DNA of 36,420 bases from JBFMEX01 sp040752215 (lineage in GTDB: Bacteria > Pseudomonadota > Alphaproteobacteria > Rhizobiales > Hyphomicrobiaceae), in the NCBI GenBank assembly GCA_040752215.1, contig JBFMEX010000044.1, positions 1-36,420 on the forward strand, written 5' to 3'. Within the stretch, counting starts at the first letter, position 1. Every line of letters begins with the position of its first letter. Below, piece after piece: positions 8,444-15,804 of the stretch. Below the pieces are notes generated by a model that worked only from the letters and a program-made list of their open reading frames with translations, was not told the origin of the DNA and did no database searches. The position numbers and the translations under genes were made by a program.

Positions 8444-8804
8444 GCTCGCGCCGGACGTATCCGGCCGCAAGCCAAGCCGCCGTGAGGGGGACGTGATCGA
8501 CCGTGTCGGGTCGCTCGGGCCGAGCGGTCACTCGATACTTGCACCCCGGCCCCAGACTTCGCGGGATATGTCCAATCCGGCCGCTTTCGCCAGGCGATAG
8601 AAGCAACAATTCGAGCGTCATCCCGGCGCAGGCCGGGATCCGGTCACGACAGCGTCGCGCACGACAGAGCCCCGGACAGGCCCGGGCCTTCGCCGGGGTG
8701 ACGGCGTGGTAGGGTGACGGGAGCCGGTATTCGGGCGACATCCCGGCGCAAGCCGGGGGGCGGTCACCTTAGCGGTGATGCGCAACGGCCGGCTTGTGGT
8801 TGCC
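8444..8804. other. Intergenic stretch between patatin and chaC-like genes
   Basis: About 360 bases without a gene. The half next to the chaC-like gene holds REP-type palindromes (8617-8768). The half next to the patatin gene must contain that gene's promoter, but no clear -35/-10 pair could be supported by eye. Confidence 0.5.
8617..8768. repeat. REP-type palindromic repeat cluster
   Basis: Two near-identical units read CATCCCGGCGCARGCCGGG (8619-8638 and 8739-8757), each an inverted repeat of CCCGGC around a short loop. Between them, GCCCCGG (8669-8675) pairs with CCGGGG (8693-8698). The text closely matches the intergenic palindromes scattered through Rhizobiales genomes. In this position they may stabilise or terminate the 3' end of the chaC-like transcript, which is inference. 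Confidence 0.75.
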
Positions 8805-9530
8805 TCATCCCACCGCGTCGAGCCTCAGCCGGTGCACGAAGCGCCGGCGCTGGTCGGGCTTCAACCGCATCAGGCGCGGACGTTTGGCGCTCCATGCCCG
8901 CGTCATTGCCTCGGCGCGTGCACATAGCAGTCCGCGCGGGCAATCGTGGAGCACGAGCCCGCCGACCAGGCAGCCGAGCCGCTCCAGCCGCGGCTCGCGT
9001 ATGCCGAGCTCGCGGAGATGACGCAGCGTGTTGACGAGATAGTCGAGGTTCGAGCCGGCCCGGCCGCGCGCCCCGCGGATGATGCGTGCCTGCTCGGCGA
9101 GCGACAGGTGCCCGGCGTAGGCCGGATGTCGGCGCTCGGCGACGTAGGTGACAGCCTCGACCTCGCCATGATCGGGCCCGCCAAGCCAGAGCGAAACGCG
9201 CCGCTCGACGTAGACCCCCGTCACCTGCTCGCGCGCCCGAAGATAGCCGAGCGTGGTCCGCGCCTCGGCCGCCGGCACCCGGAACGCGACACCTTCGCAG
9301 GTTCCGCCGCGATCGAGCCCGAGCACGAGGCCCGGCTGCTCGCGCGTGCCGCGATAGTGAACCGAGGTGATGCAGAACGCGCGTGCATAGCCGACTAGGC
9401 GCGCCCGCCGCGCCTCTGCGAACTGGAACCCCGGCCGCCACATCAGCGATCCGTAGCCGAGCACCCACAAATCGCCGGCCCCGGGTGCCGCGCTCGTCAA
9501 CTCGTCGCTCTCCGTCTCGATCGCAGCCAT
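8805..9530 (-). CDS. ChaC-like gamma-glutamylcyclotransferase
   Basis: The 241-residue protein matches the ChaC family, which cleaves the gamma-glutamyl group of glutathione to give 5-oxoproline and Cys-Gly in the cytoplasm. The YGSLMW substrate-binding loop is at residues 26-31, and the conserved catalytic glutamate is probably Glu101 in LRAREQVTGVY. Length fits ChaC. ATG at 9530 follows GGGAG with an 8-base spacer. The gene starts only 22 bases after the tyrC stop on the same strand, so it is probably the last gene of a hisC-tyrC-chaC transcript. The link with amino-acid biosynthesis has no obvious metabolic reason and may be positional. Confidence 0.85.
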   Translation of the reverse strand: MAAIETESDELTSAAPGAGDLWVLGYGSLMWRPGFQFAEARRARLVGYARAFCITSVHYRGTREQPGLVLGLDRGGTCEGVAFRVPAAEARTTLGYLRAREQVTGVYVERRVSLWLGGPDHGEVEAVTYVAERRHPAYAGHLSLAEQARIIRGARGRAGSNLDYLVNTLRHLRELGIREPRLERLGCLVGGLVLHDCPRGLLCARAEAMTRAWSAKRPRLMRLKPDQRRRFVHRLRLDAVG

Positions 9531-9552
9531 CGCTGCGTCTCCCGCGCTCTGC

Positions 9553-10488
9553 TCAGCGCTTCCGAGATCCCGCCGGAATGCGGCCGAAACTCGGCGCCGA
9601 GGTATCCTGGCCGGCGGCGATGATACCGCGCCTCACGGCGCGCGCCTCGGTGAACACGCGCTCGAGTGTTTCCCCGTCGCCGAATCGGATCGCCCGCTGC
9701 AGCGCCGTCAGATCCTCACTGAAGCGGCCGAGCATCTCCAGCACCGCCTCCTTGTTGTTGAGGAACACGTCACGCCACATGACGGGATCGGAGGCGGCGA
9801 TGCGGGTGAAGTCGCGAAACCCTCCCGCCGAGAACTTGATCACTTCCGAGTTGGTCACCCGCTCGAGGTGCTCGGCAGTATTGACGATGTTGTAGGCGAT
9901 GAGGTGCGGCACGTGGCTGGTGATCGCCAGCACCAGATCGTGGTGCTCGGGCGTCATGATCTCGACCTGGCTGCCCAGCGCGCGCCAGAACGCCTCGAGC
10001 CGCGCCACCGCCGCCGGCTCCGTTCCTTCGGGCGGCGTCAAGATGCACCAGCGCCCGTCGAACAGCTCGGCGAAGCCGGCCTCGGGGCCCGATTGCTCGG
10101 TTCCGGCGATCGGATGGCCGGGCACGAAGTGGACGCCAGCAGGCACGTGCGGGGCGATGTCGCGTACTACCGCCGCCTTCACCGAGCCGACGTCGGTCAA
10201 GATCGCTCCAGGTGCGAGATGCGGCCCGATCTCGGCCGCGAGCCCCCCGTAGGTCCCGACAGGCGAGCACAGGACGACAAGATCGGCGCCACGTACGGCG
10301 GCCGCCGCGTCGGGCTCGGCCCTGGCGACGAGTCCAAGCTCCAGCGCTTTCTGACGCGTCGCCTCGCTGCGCGCCGCGCCGACAATTTCGCCGGCAATGT
10401 CGCCGCGCCGGCAGGCATGGCTGATCGATGAGCCAATGAGACCGATGCCGATCAGCGCCACGCGCTGGAAATGAGTGACCCCGCTCAT
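9553..10488 (-). CDS. tyrC: Prephenate/arogenate dehydrogenase (TyrC/TyrA type)
   Basis: The 311-residue enzyme oxidatively decarboxylates prephenate and/or arogenate towards tyrosine with NAD(P)+. The N-terminal Rossmann motif VALIGIGLIGSSIS (residues 10-23) is clear, followed by VVLCSPVGTYGG, the DVGSVKAAV segment and GHPIAGTEQSG, all typical of TyrA dehydrogenases, with a helical C-terminal dimerisation half. No chorismate mutase domain is fused, which matches the monofunctional alphaproteobacterial (TyrC) form. The ATG at 10488 overlaps the hisC stop by four bases (ATGA), so translation is likely coupled. The preference between prephenate and arogenate cannot be told by eye. Confidence 0.92.
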   Translation of the reverse strand: MSGVTHFQRVALIGIGLIGSSISHACRRGDIAGEIVGAARSEATRQKALELGLVARAEPDAAAAVRGADLVVLCSPVGTYGGLAAEIGPHLAPGAILTDVGSVKAAVVRDIAPHVPAGVHFVPGHPIAGTEQSGPEAGFAELFDGRWCILTPPEGTEPAAVARLEAFWRALGSQVEIMTPEHHDLVLAITSHVPHLIAYNIVNTAEHLERVTNSEVIKFSAGGFRDFTRIAASDPVMWRDVFLNNKEAVLEMLGRFSEDLTALQRAIRFGDGETLERVFTEARAVRRGIIAAGQDTSAPSFGRIPAGSRKR

Positions 10489-11591
10489 GCCGCGGCCCTT
10501 CCGGTGAATGCGGCCAGCGCCGCCACCACCGCGCGGTTGTCCGCCTCGCTGCCGACGGTGAGGCGGAGGCAGTCCGGCAGGCCGTAGCCCGCAACGCGGC
10601 GCAGAATGAGCCCCCGCGATTTCAGGAACGCGTCCGCCGCCGCCGCGCCGCGCGCTCGCTCGGACGGGAAATGGATGAGCAGGAAATTGGCGACGCTCGG
10701 CGTGACCGTGAGGCCGAGCTTGCCGATCTCCGCCGTCAGCCAGGCGAGCTGCCTCTCGTTGTGCTCGACCGCCTTCTCCATGTGCGCCTGATCGCCAATC
10801 GCGGCGACACCGGCAAGGATCGCCGGGCTCGACACGTTGAATGGCCCGCGGATGCGGTTGAGCGCATCCGCCACCGGCCCCGGGCAATACGCCCAGCCGA
10901 GCCGCAGCGCGGCGAGCCCGTGGATCTTGGAGAAGGTCCGCGTCATAACCGTATTGGGTGTGGTCGCGACCAGCTCGATGCCCGCCTCGTAGTCGTTGCG
11001 GCGCACGTACTCGGCATAGGCCGCATCGAGCACCAGCAGCACGTCGGACGGCAGCCCGGCGCGCAGCCGGCGCACCTCGTCGATGCCGATGTAGGTGCCG
11101 GTCGGATTGTTGGGGTTGGCGAGGAACACGATTCTGGTCCGCTCGCTGACCCGCGCCAGGATCGCGTCGACGTCGGTCCTCAACCCCTTCTCGGGCGCAG
11201 CGACCGGTGTCGCCCCGTTGGCCAGGATGGCGATGCGATAGACGAGGAACCCGTGCTCGGTGAAGATGCCCTCGTCGCCCGGCCCGAGGTAGGCGTGCGC
11301 GAGCAGGCTCAAGAGCTCGTCGGAGCCGGCGCCGCACACGATCCGCTCGGCGTCGAGGCCGTAGCGATGCGCGATAGCCCGTCTCAGCTCGCCGGCGGTG
11401 CCGTCCGGATAGCGTTCCAGCGCCCCGGCGGCGGAGCGGAACGCCTCGACCGCCTTCGGGCTCGGCCCTAGCGGCGTCTCGTTGGAGGAGAGCTTGACCG
11501 GCACGATGCCGCCCGGCAGCGCGCTCTCGCCCGGAACATAGGCCTCGATGTCGAGGATGCCGGGCCTCGGCCTCGGCGCGGGATTGGCCAT
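10485..11591 (-). CDS. hisC: Histidinol-phosphate aminotransferase, possibly also aromatic
   Basis: This 368-residue fold-type I PLP enzyme transfers an amino group between glutamate and imidazoleacetol phosphate in histidine synthesis. Seen are KLSSNETPLGPSP near residue 33, ANPNNPTGT (159-166), the DAAYAEY segment and TFSKIHGLAALRLGW with the PLP-binding Lys222, all standard in HisC. Its overlap with tyrC suggests it may also transaminate prephenate or 4-hydroxyphenylpyruvate, as known for the HisC homologue paired with TyrC in Zymomonas; that is inference here. ATG at 11591 gives the usual N-terminus; a GTG at 11624 is possible. The 5' region is shared with the metX riboswitch leader on the other strand. 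Confidence 0.92.
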   Translation of the reverse strand: MANPAPRPRPGILDIEAYVPGESALPGGIVPVKLSSNETPLGPSPKAVEAFRSAAGALERYPDGTAGELRRAIAHRYGLDAERIVCGAGSDELLSLLAHAYLGPGDEGIFTEHGFLVYRIAILANGATPVAAPEKGLRTDVDAILARVSERTRIVFLANPNNPTGTYIGIDEVRRLRAGLPSDVLLVLDAAYAEYVRRNDYEAGIELVATTPNTVMTRTFSKIHGLAALRLGWAYCPGPVADALNRIRGPFNVSSPAILAGVAAIGDQAHMEKAVEHNERQLAWLTAEIGKLGLTVTPSVANFLLIHFPSERARGAAAADAFLKSRGLILRRVAGYGLPDCLRLTVGSEADNRAVVAALAAFTGRAAA

Positions 11592-11659
11592 CGTCGTCGT
11601 CTTTCTGAGAGTCGTCCACGCCACGAGCGCGCCAGAGTGATAGACGAGCGCCCCGCGGT

Positions 11660-11689
11660 TTCAAAGGGCCAACCGTGACTGGATATAAA
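11660..11689 (+). promoter_or_regulatory. Likely sigma-70-type promoter for the metX leader
   Basis: TTCAAA (11660-11665) and TATAAA (11684-11689) are separated by 18 bases. They lie about 55 bases before the SAM-II aptamer in the hisC-metX intergenic region, so a transcript would include the complete riboswitch. The assignment rests on position and box similarity only. Confidence 0.4.
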
Positions 11690-11743
11690 GCATCGCCGGA
11701 CCAGCAGGTTGACGCCCGCCCCCCGCGTCCGATATTGATGGCC

Positions 11744-11801
11744 ATCGTGGTGATTTGGCCGGCCGGCTTGCAGCCACGTTAAACAACTCGCTAAAAGGCC
11801 G
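11744..11801 (+). promoter_or_regulatory. SAM-II riboswitch (metA motif)
   Basis: The P1 stem pairs CGTGG (11746-11750) with CCACG (11774-11778). After P1's first strand comes the conserved TGATTTGG, then GGCCGGCTTGCAG, and after the second strand TTAAA and GCTAAAAGGCC. The final GGCCG pairs back with CGGCC of the P1 loop to close the pseudoknot. This order and these conserved bases match the SAM-II class, which binds S-adenosylmethionine and represses metX or metA in alphaproteobacteria. It sits about 105 bases before metX. Confidence 0.93.
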
Positions 11802-11823
11802 TGCGCACCCGGAATTCGGATGA

Positions 11824-11861
11824 GCCCGGCTATCAGGCGGGTGGTCCGAGCCGGGTTTTTC
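11824..11861 (+). terminator. Intrinsic terminator between riboswitch and metX
   Basis: CCCGGCT (11825-11831) pairs with AGCCGGG (11849-11855) and is followed by five T (11856-11860). The CACCCGG at 11806-11812 could instead pair with the 3' arm, and TCGGA (11816-11820) with TCCGA (11845-11849), giving possible antiterminator forms. Lying between the SAM-II aptamer and the metX ribosome binding site, it suggests SAM-dependent transcription attenuation. Confidence 0.8.
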
Positions 11862-11907
11862 GTTTGTGCCTCGGCGACAGCCGCCTGCGGCACGAGGAGT
11901 GCGTGGG

Positions 11908-13119
11908 ATGGAGTCCCATTTCGTCGTCCCGAGTGGAGAGGCGAGGCAGAGCCGCGCTAGCGTGGACCCCGCGCAGCGCCTGCGCGAGGCCTCGCGGCCG
12001 TCGAGCGAGGTGCTGGTGCTCCCCGAGAGCGAGCCCTTGCATCTAGACGGCGGTCAGCTGCTCGCTCCGGTTCAGATCGCCTACAAGACCTGGGGCGCGC
12101 TCAATGCGGAGAGATCCAACGCGATCCTCGTCTGTCACGCGCTGACCGGCGACCAGTACGTGGTCGGCGAGCATCCCGTGACCGGCAAGGCCGGCTGGTG
12201 GGAGACGCTGGTCGGCCCCGGCAAGCCGATCGACACGAACCGCTTCTTCGTCATCTGCGCCAACATCCTCGGCGGCTGCATGGGCACGACGGGCCCAGCC
12301 TCGATCAATCCCAAGACCGGCCGCCCTTACGGCCTCGACTTTCCCGTCATCACCATCGGCGACATGGTGCAGGCGCAAGTGCGACTGATCGACCACCTCG
12401 GCATACCCGAGCTGTTCTCGGTCATCGGCGGCTCGATGGGCGGCATGCAGGTGCTGGAGTGGGCGGCGCGCCACAAGGAGCGCGTGTTTTCCGCCATCCC
12501 GATCGCCACCGCGGCCTTGCACTCCTCGCAGAACATCGCCTTCCACGAGGTCGGCCGCCAAGCGGTGATGGCCGATCCCGACTGGTGCGGCGGCAATTAT
12601 CACGCCGCGGGCAAGGTGCCGAGGAACGGCCTCGCGGTCGCGCGCATGGCCGCCCACATCACCTATCTCTCCGAGGATGCGCTGCACGAGAAGTTCGGCC
12701 GCAATCTGCAGAACCGCGCCGAGCGCACGTTCTCCTTCGACGCCGACTTCCAGGTCGAGAGCTATCTGCGCCACCAGGGCTCGACGTTCGTCGACCGCTT
12801 CGACGCCAATAGCTACCTCTACATCACCCGCGCGATGGACTACTACGACCTGGCAGCCGAGCACGGGCAGGTGCTCGCCAGCGCCTTCGCGGGCACCAGG
12901 ACGCGCTTCTTCGTCGTGTCGTTCTCGAGCGACTGGCTGTACCCGACACGGGAGAGCCGCAAGATCGTGCATGCGCTCAACGCCGTCGCGGCCAACGTGT
13001 CGTTCGTCGAGATCCAGAGCAACAAGGGCCACGATGCGTTCCTGCTCGAAGAGCCGGAGTTGTTCGCGACCGTCAGAGGCTTCGTCGATTCCGCCGCCCA
13101 GCGGCGCGGCATCGCATGA
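11908..13119 (+). CDS. metX: Homoserine O-acetyltransferase (MetX)
   Basis: The 403-residue alpha/beta-hydrolase-fold enzyme acylates homoserine with acetyl-CoA (or succinyl-CoA in some relatives) as the first committed methionine step. The nucleophile Ser176 lies in GGSMGGMQ. CHALTGDQYV, NRFFVICANILGGCMGTTGP, and the C-terminal FSSDWLYP (Asp) and NKGHDAFL (His) complete the catalytic triad regions. ATG at 11908 is preceded by GAGGAG (11894-11899) with an 8-base spacer, and an upstream in-frame start at 11866 overlaps the terminator and is rejected. It is controlled by the SAM-II riboswitch upstream and overlaps metW by four bases. Confidence 0.95.
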   Translation: MESHFVVPSGEARQSRASVDPAQRLREASRPSSEVLVLPESEPLHLDGGQLLAPVQIAYKTWGALNAERSNAILVCHALTGDQYVVGEHPVTGKAGWWETLVGPGKPIDTNRFFVICANILGGCMGTTGPASINPKTGRPYGLDFPVITIGDMVQAQVRLIDHLGIPELFSVIGGSMGGMQVLEWAARHKERVFSAIPIATAALHSSQNIAFHEVGRQAVMADPDWCGGNYHAAGKVPRNGLAVARMAAHITYLSEDALHEKFGRNLQNRAERTFSFDADFQVESYLRHQGSTFVDRFDANSYLYITRAMDYYDLAAEHGQVLASAFAGTRTRFFVVSFSSDWLYPTRESRKIVHALNAVAANVSFVEIQSNKGHDAFLLEEPELFATVRGFVDSAAQRRGIA

Positions 13120-13778
13120 CGGAGCGATCGCCGATGGCGGAGACGATCCACTCCTCGGCCCATCCCGGCGCCCACCGCGCCGACCACTTGTTCATCGCCG
13201 AAATGGTAACGCCGGGCTCGCGCGTACTCGACGTCGGCTGCGGCGACGGTGCCCTGTTGCAGCTGTTGATGGACACCAAGGCGGTCGACGGTCGCGGCAT
13301 CGAGCTCTCACGCGAGCGCGTCAGCGCCTGCGTCGCGCGCGGCCTCTCCGTCATCCAGGGCGACGCCGACCGCGATCTCGACGACTATCCCGATCGCGCC
13401 TTCGATTACGCGGTCCTCTCGCTCACCATCCAGGCCACGCGCTATCCGCGCGAGGTGCTGCTCAACCTACTCAGGATAGGCCGCCGCGCCATCGTCTCGT
13501 TCCCGAACTTCGGCCACTGGGGCATCCGCGCCCAGCTGCTCTTCACCGGCCGCATGCCGGTCACACCCAACCTGCCCGACAGCTGGTACGCGAGCCCCAA
13601 CGCGCACCTGTGCACGATCAAGGATTTCACCGACCTCGTGCAACACGTCGACGCCGAGGTCGAGGAGGCGGTGGCGTTCTCGGCCCGCGGCAAGAAGCTG
13701 CCGATCCGCAACTCCCGCTCGGCCCAGAACCTGTTCGGCGAGAAGGCGGTGTTCCTGCTCCGCCATCGCACGCAATGA
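13116..13778 (+). CDS. metW: Methionine biosynthesis protein MetW
   Basis: The 220-residue protein has the methyltransferase-like motif I VLDVGCGDG (37-45), then FDYAVLSLTIQATRYP and SFPNFGHW, typical of MetW. MetW is required together with MetX for homoserine acylation in several proteobacteria, and the two products are known to act together. The start ATG overlaps the metX stop (ATGA), so the two are translationally coupled and share the riboswitch. A strong hairpin follows shortly after its stop. Confidence 0.93.
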   Translation: MTERSPMAETIHSSAHPGAHRADHLFIAEMVTPGSRVLDVGCGDGALLQLLMDTKAVDGRGIELSRERVSACVARGLSVIQGDADRDLDDYPDRAFDYAVLSLTIQATRYPREVLLNLLRIGRRAIVSFPNFGHWGIRAQLLFTGRMPVTPNLPDSWYASPNAHLCTIKDFTDLVQHVDAEVEEAVAFSARGKKLPIRNSRSAQNLFGEKAVFLLRHRTQ

Positions 13779-13791
13779 GTGCGCGCGGCAG

Positions 13792-13831
13792 GTCGGGTTG
13801 GGCCGAACTGCACCTGCGGCCGTAACCCGAC
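13792..13831 (+). terminator. Hairpin after metW, terminator-like
   Basis: GTCGGGTT (13792-13799) pairs perfectly with AACCCGAC (13824-13831), and inside it GGCCG (13801-13805) pairs with CGGCC (13817-13821). The stem begins 14 bases after the metW stop. No T tract follows, so it may be an RNA-stabilising or factor-assisted terminator; it lies in a convergent interval and could serve both strands. Confidence 0.5.
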
Positions 13832-13915
13832 AAGAATGGAAGGAGATGACGTTGTGCCACGGGCGGGCCTTGCGCTGCGCTGCGACACAATGCGGCTCGA
13901 CCGCGCTCGGCCAAC

Positions 13916-14632
13916 CTACCGCGTCACCGACACGAGGCCGCCGAGCGCGCGGGCGCGCGCAAGCTTGCCCGCTGGCGCGACCAGCTCCTTGCTCGCCTCG
14001 ACGATGATGACGCCGGCGAACGCCGGCGTGAGGCGCGCACCCAGCCGCTCGATTGCCGTCGCCGACCGGAGCAGCAGCCGATGCCCGATCGGCGGCGCAT
14101 AGAGCGCCGTCTCGAATGCGATCGGCGTGAACAGAGCATCGCGCAGCAGGCGGTCGAGCTGGCCGCGGCTGTAGGGTCGGCCATGGCCGAACGGCGTCGC
14201 ATCCGTGCGCGCCCAAATCCCGCGCCGGTTCGGCACCACCAGCAGCAAACGGCCCTCGGGCGCCAGCACGCGCCACACCTCGCGCAGCAGCGGCTGCACC
14301 CTCTCCGCCGCCTCCAGGCAGTGCACCGCGAGCAGCCGCTCGACCGAGCTGTCGGCGAGCGGCAGGCGATCCTCCTCCACCAGCACCGAGAGCCGCTTGC
14401 CCTCGGCCGGCCAGACCAGCGCCCCCTGGCTCGACGGCATCAGCGCGCCGATCCGTCCCGCCTCGCCGCGGAAGCTGCCGAGATAGGGTGCCGCGTAGCC
14501 GAGCCCGATCAGCGTCGTGCCCTTGACCGACGCCCAGCGCTGGCGAATGCGCCGTGCCAGTCCGCGCCGCACCATCTGCCCGAGTGGCGTCGCGTAGAAG
14601 TCTCGCAGCTCCTCGACATCGATATGCGTCAT
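13916..14632 (-). CDS. Class I SAM-dependent methyltransferase domain protein
   Basis: The 238-residue protein resembles a methyltransferase group common in Rhizobiales. TTLIGLGYAAPYLGSF replaces the classical motif I (less glycine-rich than usual), RLPLADSSVERLLAVHCLE corresponds to the acidic/post-I region, and LREVWRVLAPEGRLLLVVPNRRG is the typical Methyltransf_11 motif. The substrate is unknown. ATG at 14632 is preceded by a weak AAAGAG. The gene is divergent from the TRAP operon; in related genomes a methyltransferase of this kind is, from memory, often beside gloB, as it nearly is here. Confidence 0.7.
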   Translation of the reverse strand: MTHIDVEELRDFYATPLGQMVRRGLARRIRQRWASVKGTTLIGLGYAAPYLGSFRGEAGRIGALMPSSQGALVWPAEGKRLSVLVEEDRLPLADSSVERLLAVHCLEAAERVQPLLREVWRVLAPEGRLLLVVPNRRGIWARTDATPFGHGRPYSRGQLDRLLRDALFTPIAFETALYAPPIGHRLLLRSATAIERLGARLTPAFAGVIIVEASKELVAPAGKLARARALGGLVSVTR

Positions 14633-14816
14633 CGCTCTTTCGCCGATTCGACTGGCAATCGGGGCGGCCGCCAATGATGCACGATTTTTCGCCGTCGCCA
14701 AACCGGGCCCCTGAGCGCGCATGGACTGGCGCATCGGCCTTCTTTTGTTAAGGTGACGCCAAGGACCGCTGCTCGACGGCGGCTCGCCAAACCGCAACGT
14801 CCCAGGGAGAGAGACC

Positions 14817-15773
14817 ATGAGGCCATCCAACCAACGCCGCACGCTCGCCGCAATCGCCGGACTTTCCGCGCTGCTCGCGGCCCCCGTCGCCGGCGCCGAG
14901 ACCTTCATCAATGTGCTGACGGGCGGCACCAGCGGCGTCTACTATCCGCTCGGCGTCGCGCTCTCCAAGATCTACGGCGAGAAGATCCCCGGCGTCAGGA
15001 CCCAGGTGCAGGCGACCAAAGCCTCGGTCGAGAACCTCAACCTGCTGCAGAAGGGCAAGGGCGAGATCGCGTTCGCGCTCGGCGATTCCGTGCAGCTCGC
15101 CTGGGCCGGCGACGCGGAAGCCGGCTTCAAGGAGAAGCTCGACAAGCTACGCGGCATCGCCGCCATCTACCCGAACTACATCCAGGTCGTCGCTTCCAAG
15201 GACAGCGGCATCAAGAGCCTCGCCGAGCTCAAGGGCAAGAGCCTCTCGGTGGGCGCGCCGAAGTCGGGCACCGAGCTCAACGCGCGCGCGATCCTCAAGG
15301 CCGCTGGCCTCGCCTACGCCGACCTCAGCAAGACCGAGTATCTGCCGTTCGCCGAGTCGGTCGAGCTTATGAAGAACCGCCAGCTCGACGCGACGCTGCA
15401 GTCGGCCGGCCTCGGCGTCGCCTCGATCCGCGATCTCGCGACGTCGTTGCCGATCCAGATGGTCGAGGTGCCGGCTGCGATCGCCGACAAGCTCGGTGCG
15501 CCCTATCTCGCGGCTACGATTCCGGCCAAGACCTACGAGGGTCAGGCCGATGCCGTTGCCACGCTGACCATCGGCAACGTGCTCGTCACCCACGCCGGCG
15601 TGCCGGAGGAAACCGTCTATCAGATGACCAAGCAGATATTCGAGAACCTGCCGGAGCTCGTTGCCGCGCACAAGGCCGCGGCCGCGATCAAGCTCGAGAC
15701 GGCGAAGCAGGGCATGCCTGTGCCGCTGCATCCAGGGGCCGAGCGCTACTACAAGGAGAAGGGCCTGAAATAG
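14817..15773 (+). CDS. TAXI-family TRAP transporter solute-binding protein
   Basis: The 318-residue exported receptor has a signal peptide (cut near VAGAETF) and the TAXI-family opening FINVLTGGTSGVYYPLGVALSKI. Further family traits are the KASVENLNLLQKGKGEIAFALGD segment and SVGAPKSGTELNARAIL. Such proteins deliver organic acids, glutamate or similar solutes to a TRAP permease using an ion gradient. ATG at 14817 is preceded by GGGAGAGAG. A fused TRAP permease and a DUF1850 gene follow on the same strand, so the transporter is complete. The ligand is not readable from sequence. Confidence 0.92.
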   Translation: MRPSNQRRTLAAIAGLSALLAAPVAGAETFINVLTGGTSGVYYPLGVALSKIYGEKIPGVRTQVQATKASVENLNLLQKGKGEIAFALGDSVQLAWAGDAEAGFKEKLDKLRGIAAIYPNYIQVVASKDSGIKSLAELKGKSLSVGAPKSGTELNARAILKAAGLAYADLSKTEYLPFAESVELMKNRQLDATLQSAGLGVASIRDLATSLPIQMVEVPAAIADKLGAPYLAATIPAKTYEGQADAVATLTIGNVLVTHAGVPEETVYQMTKQIFENLPELVAAHKAAAAIKLETAKQGMPVPLHPGAERYYKEKGLK

Positions 15774-15804
15774 CCTTTTGCCGCCTTGCCAGAGCGAGAC
15801 CGGC

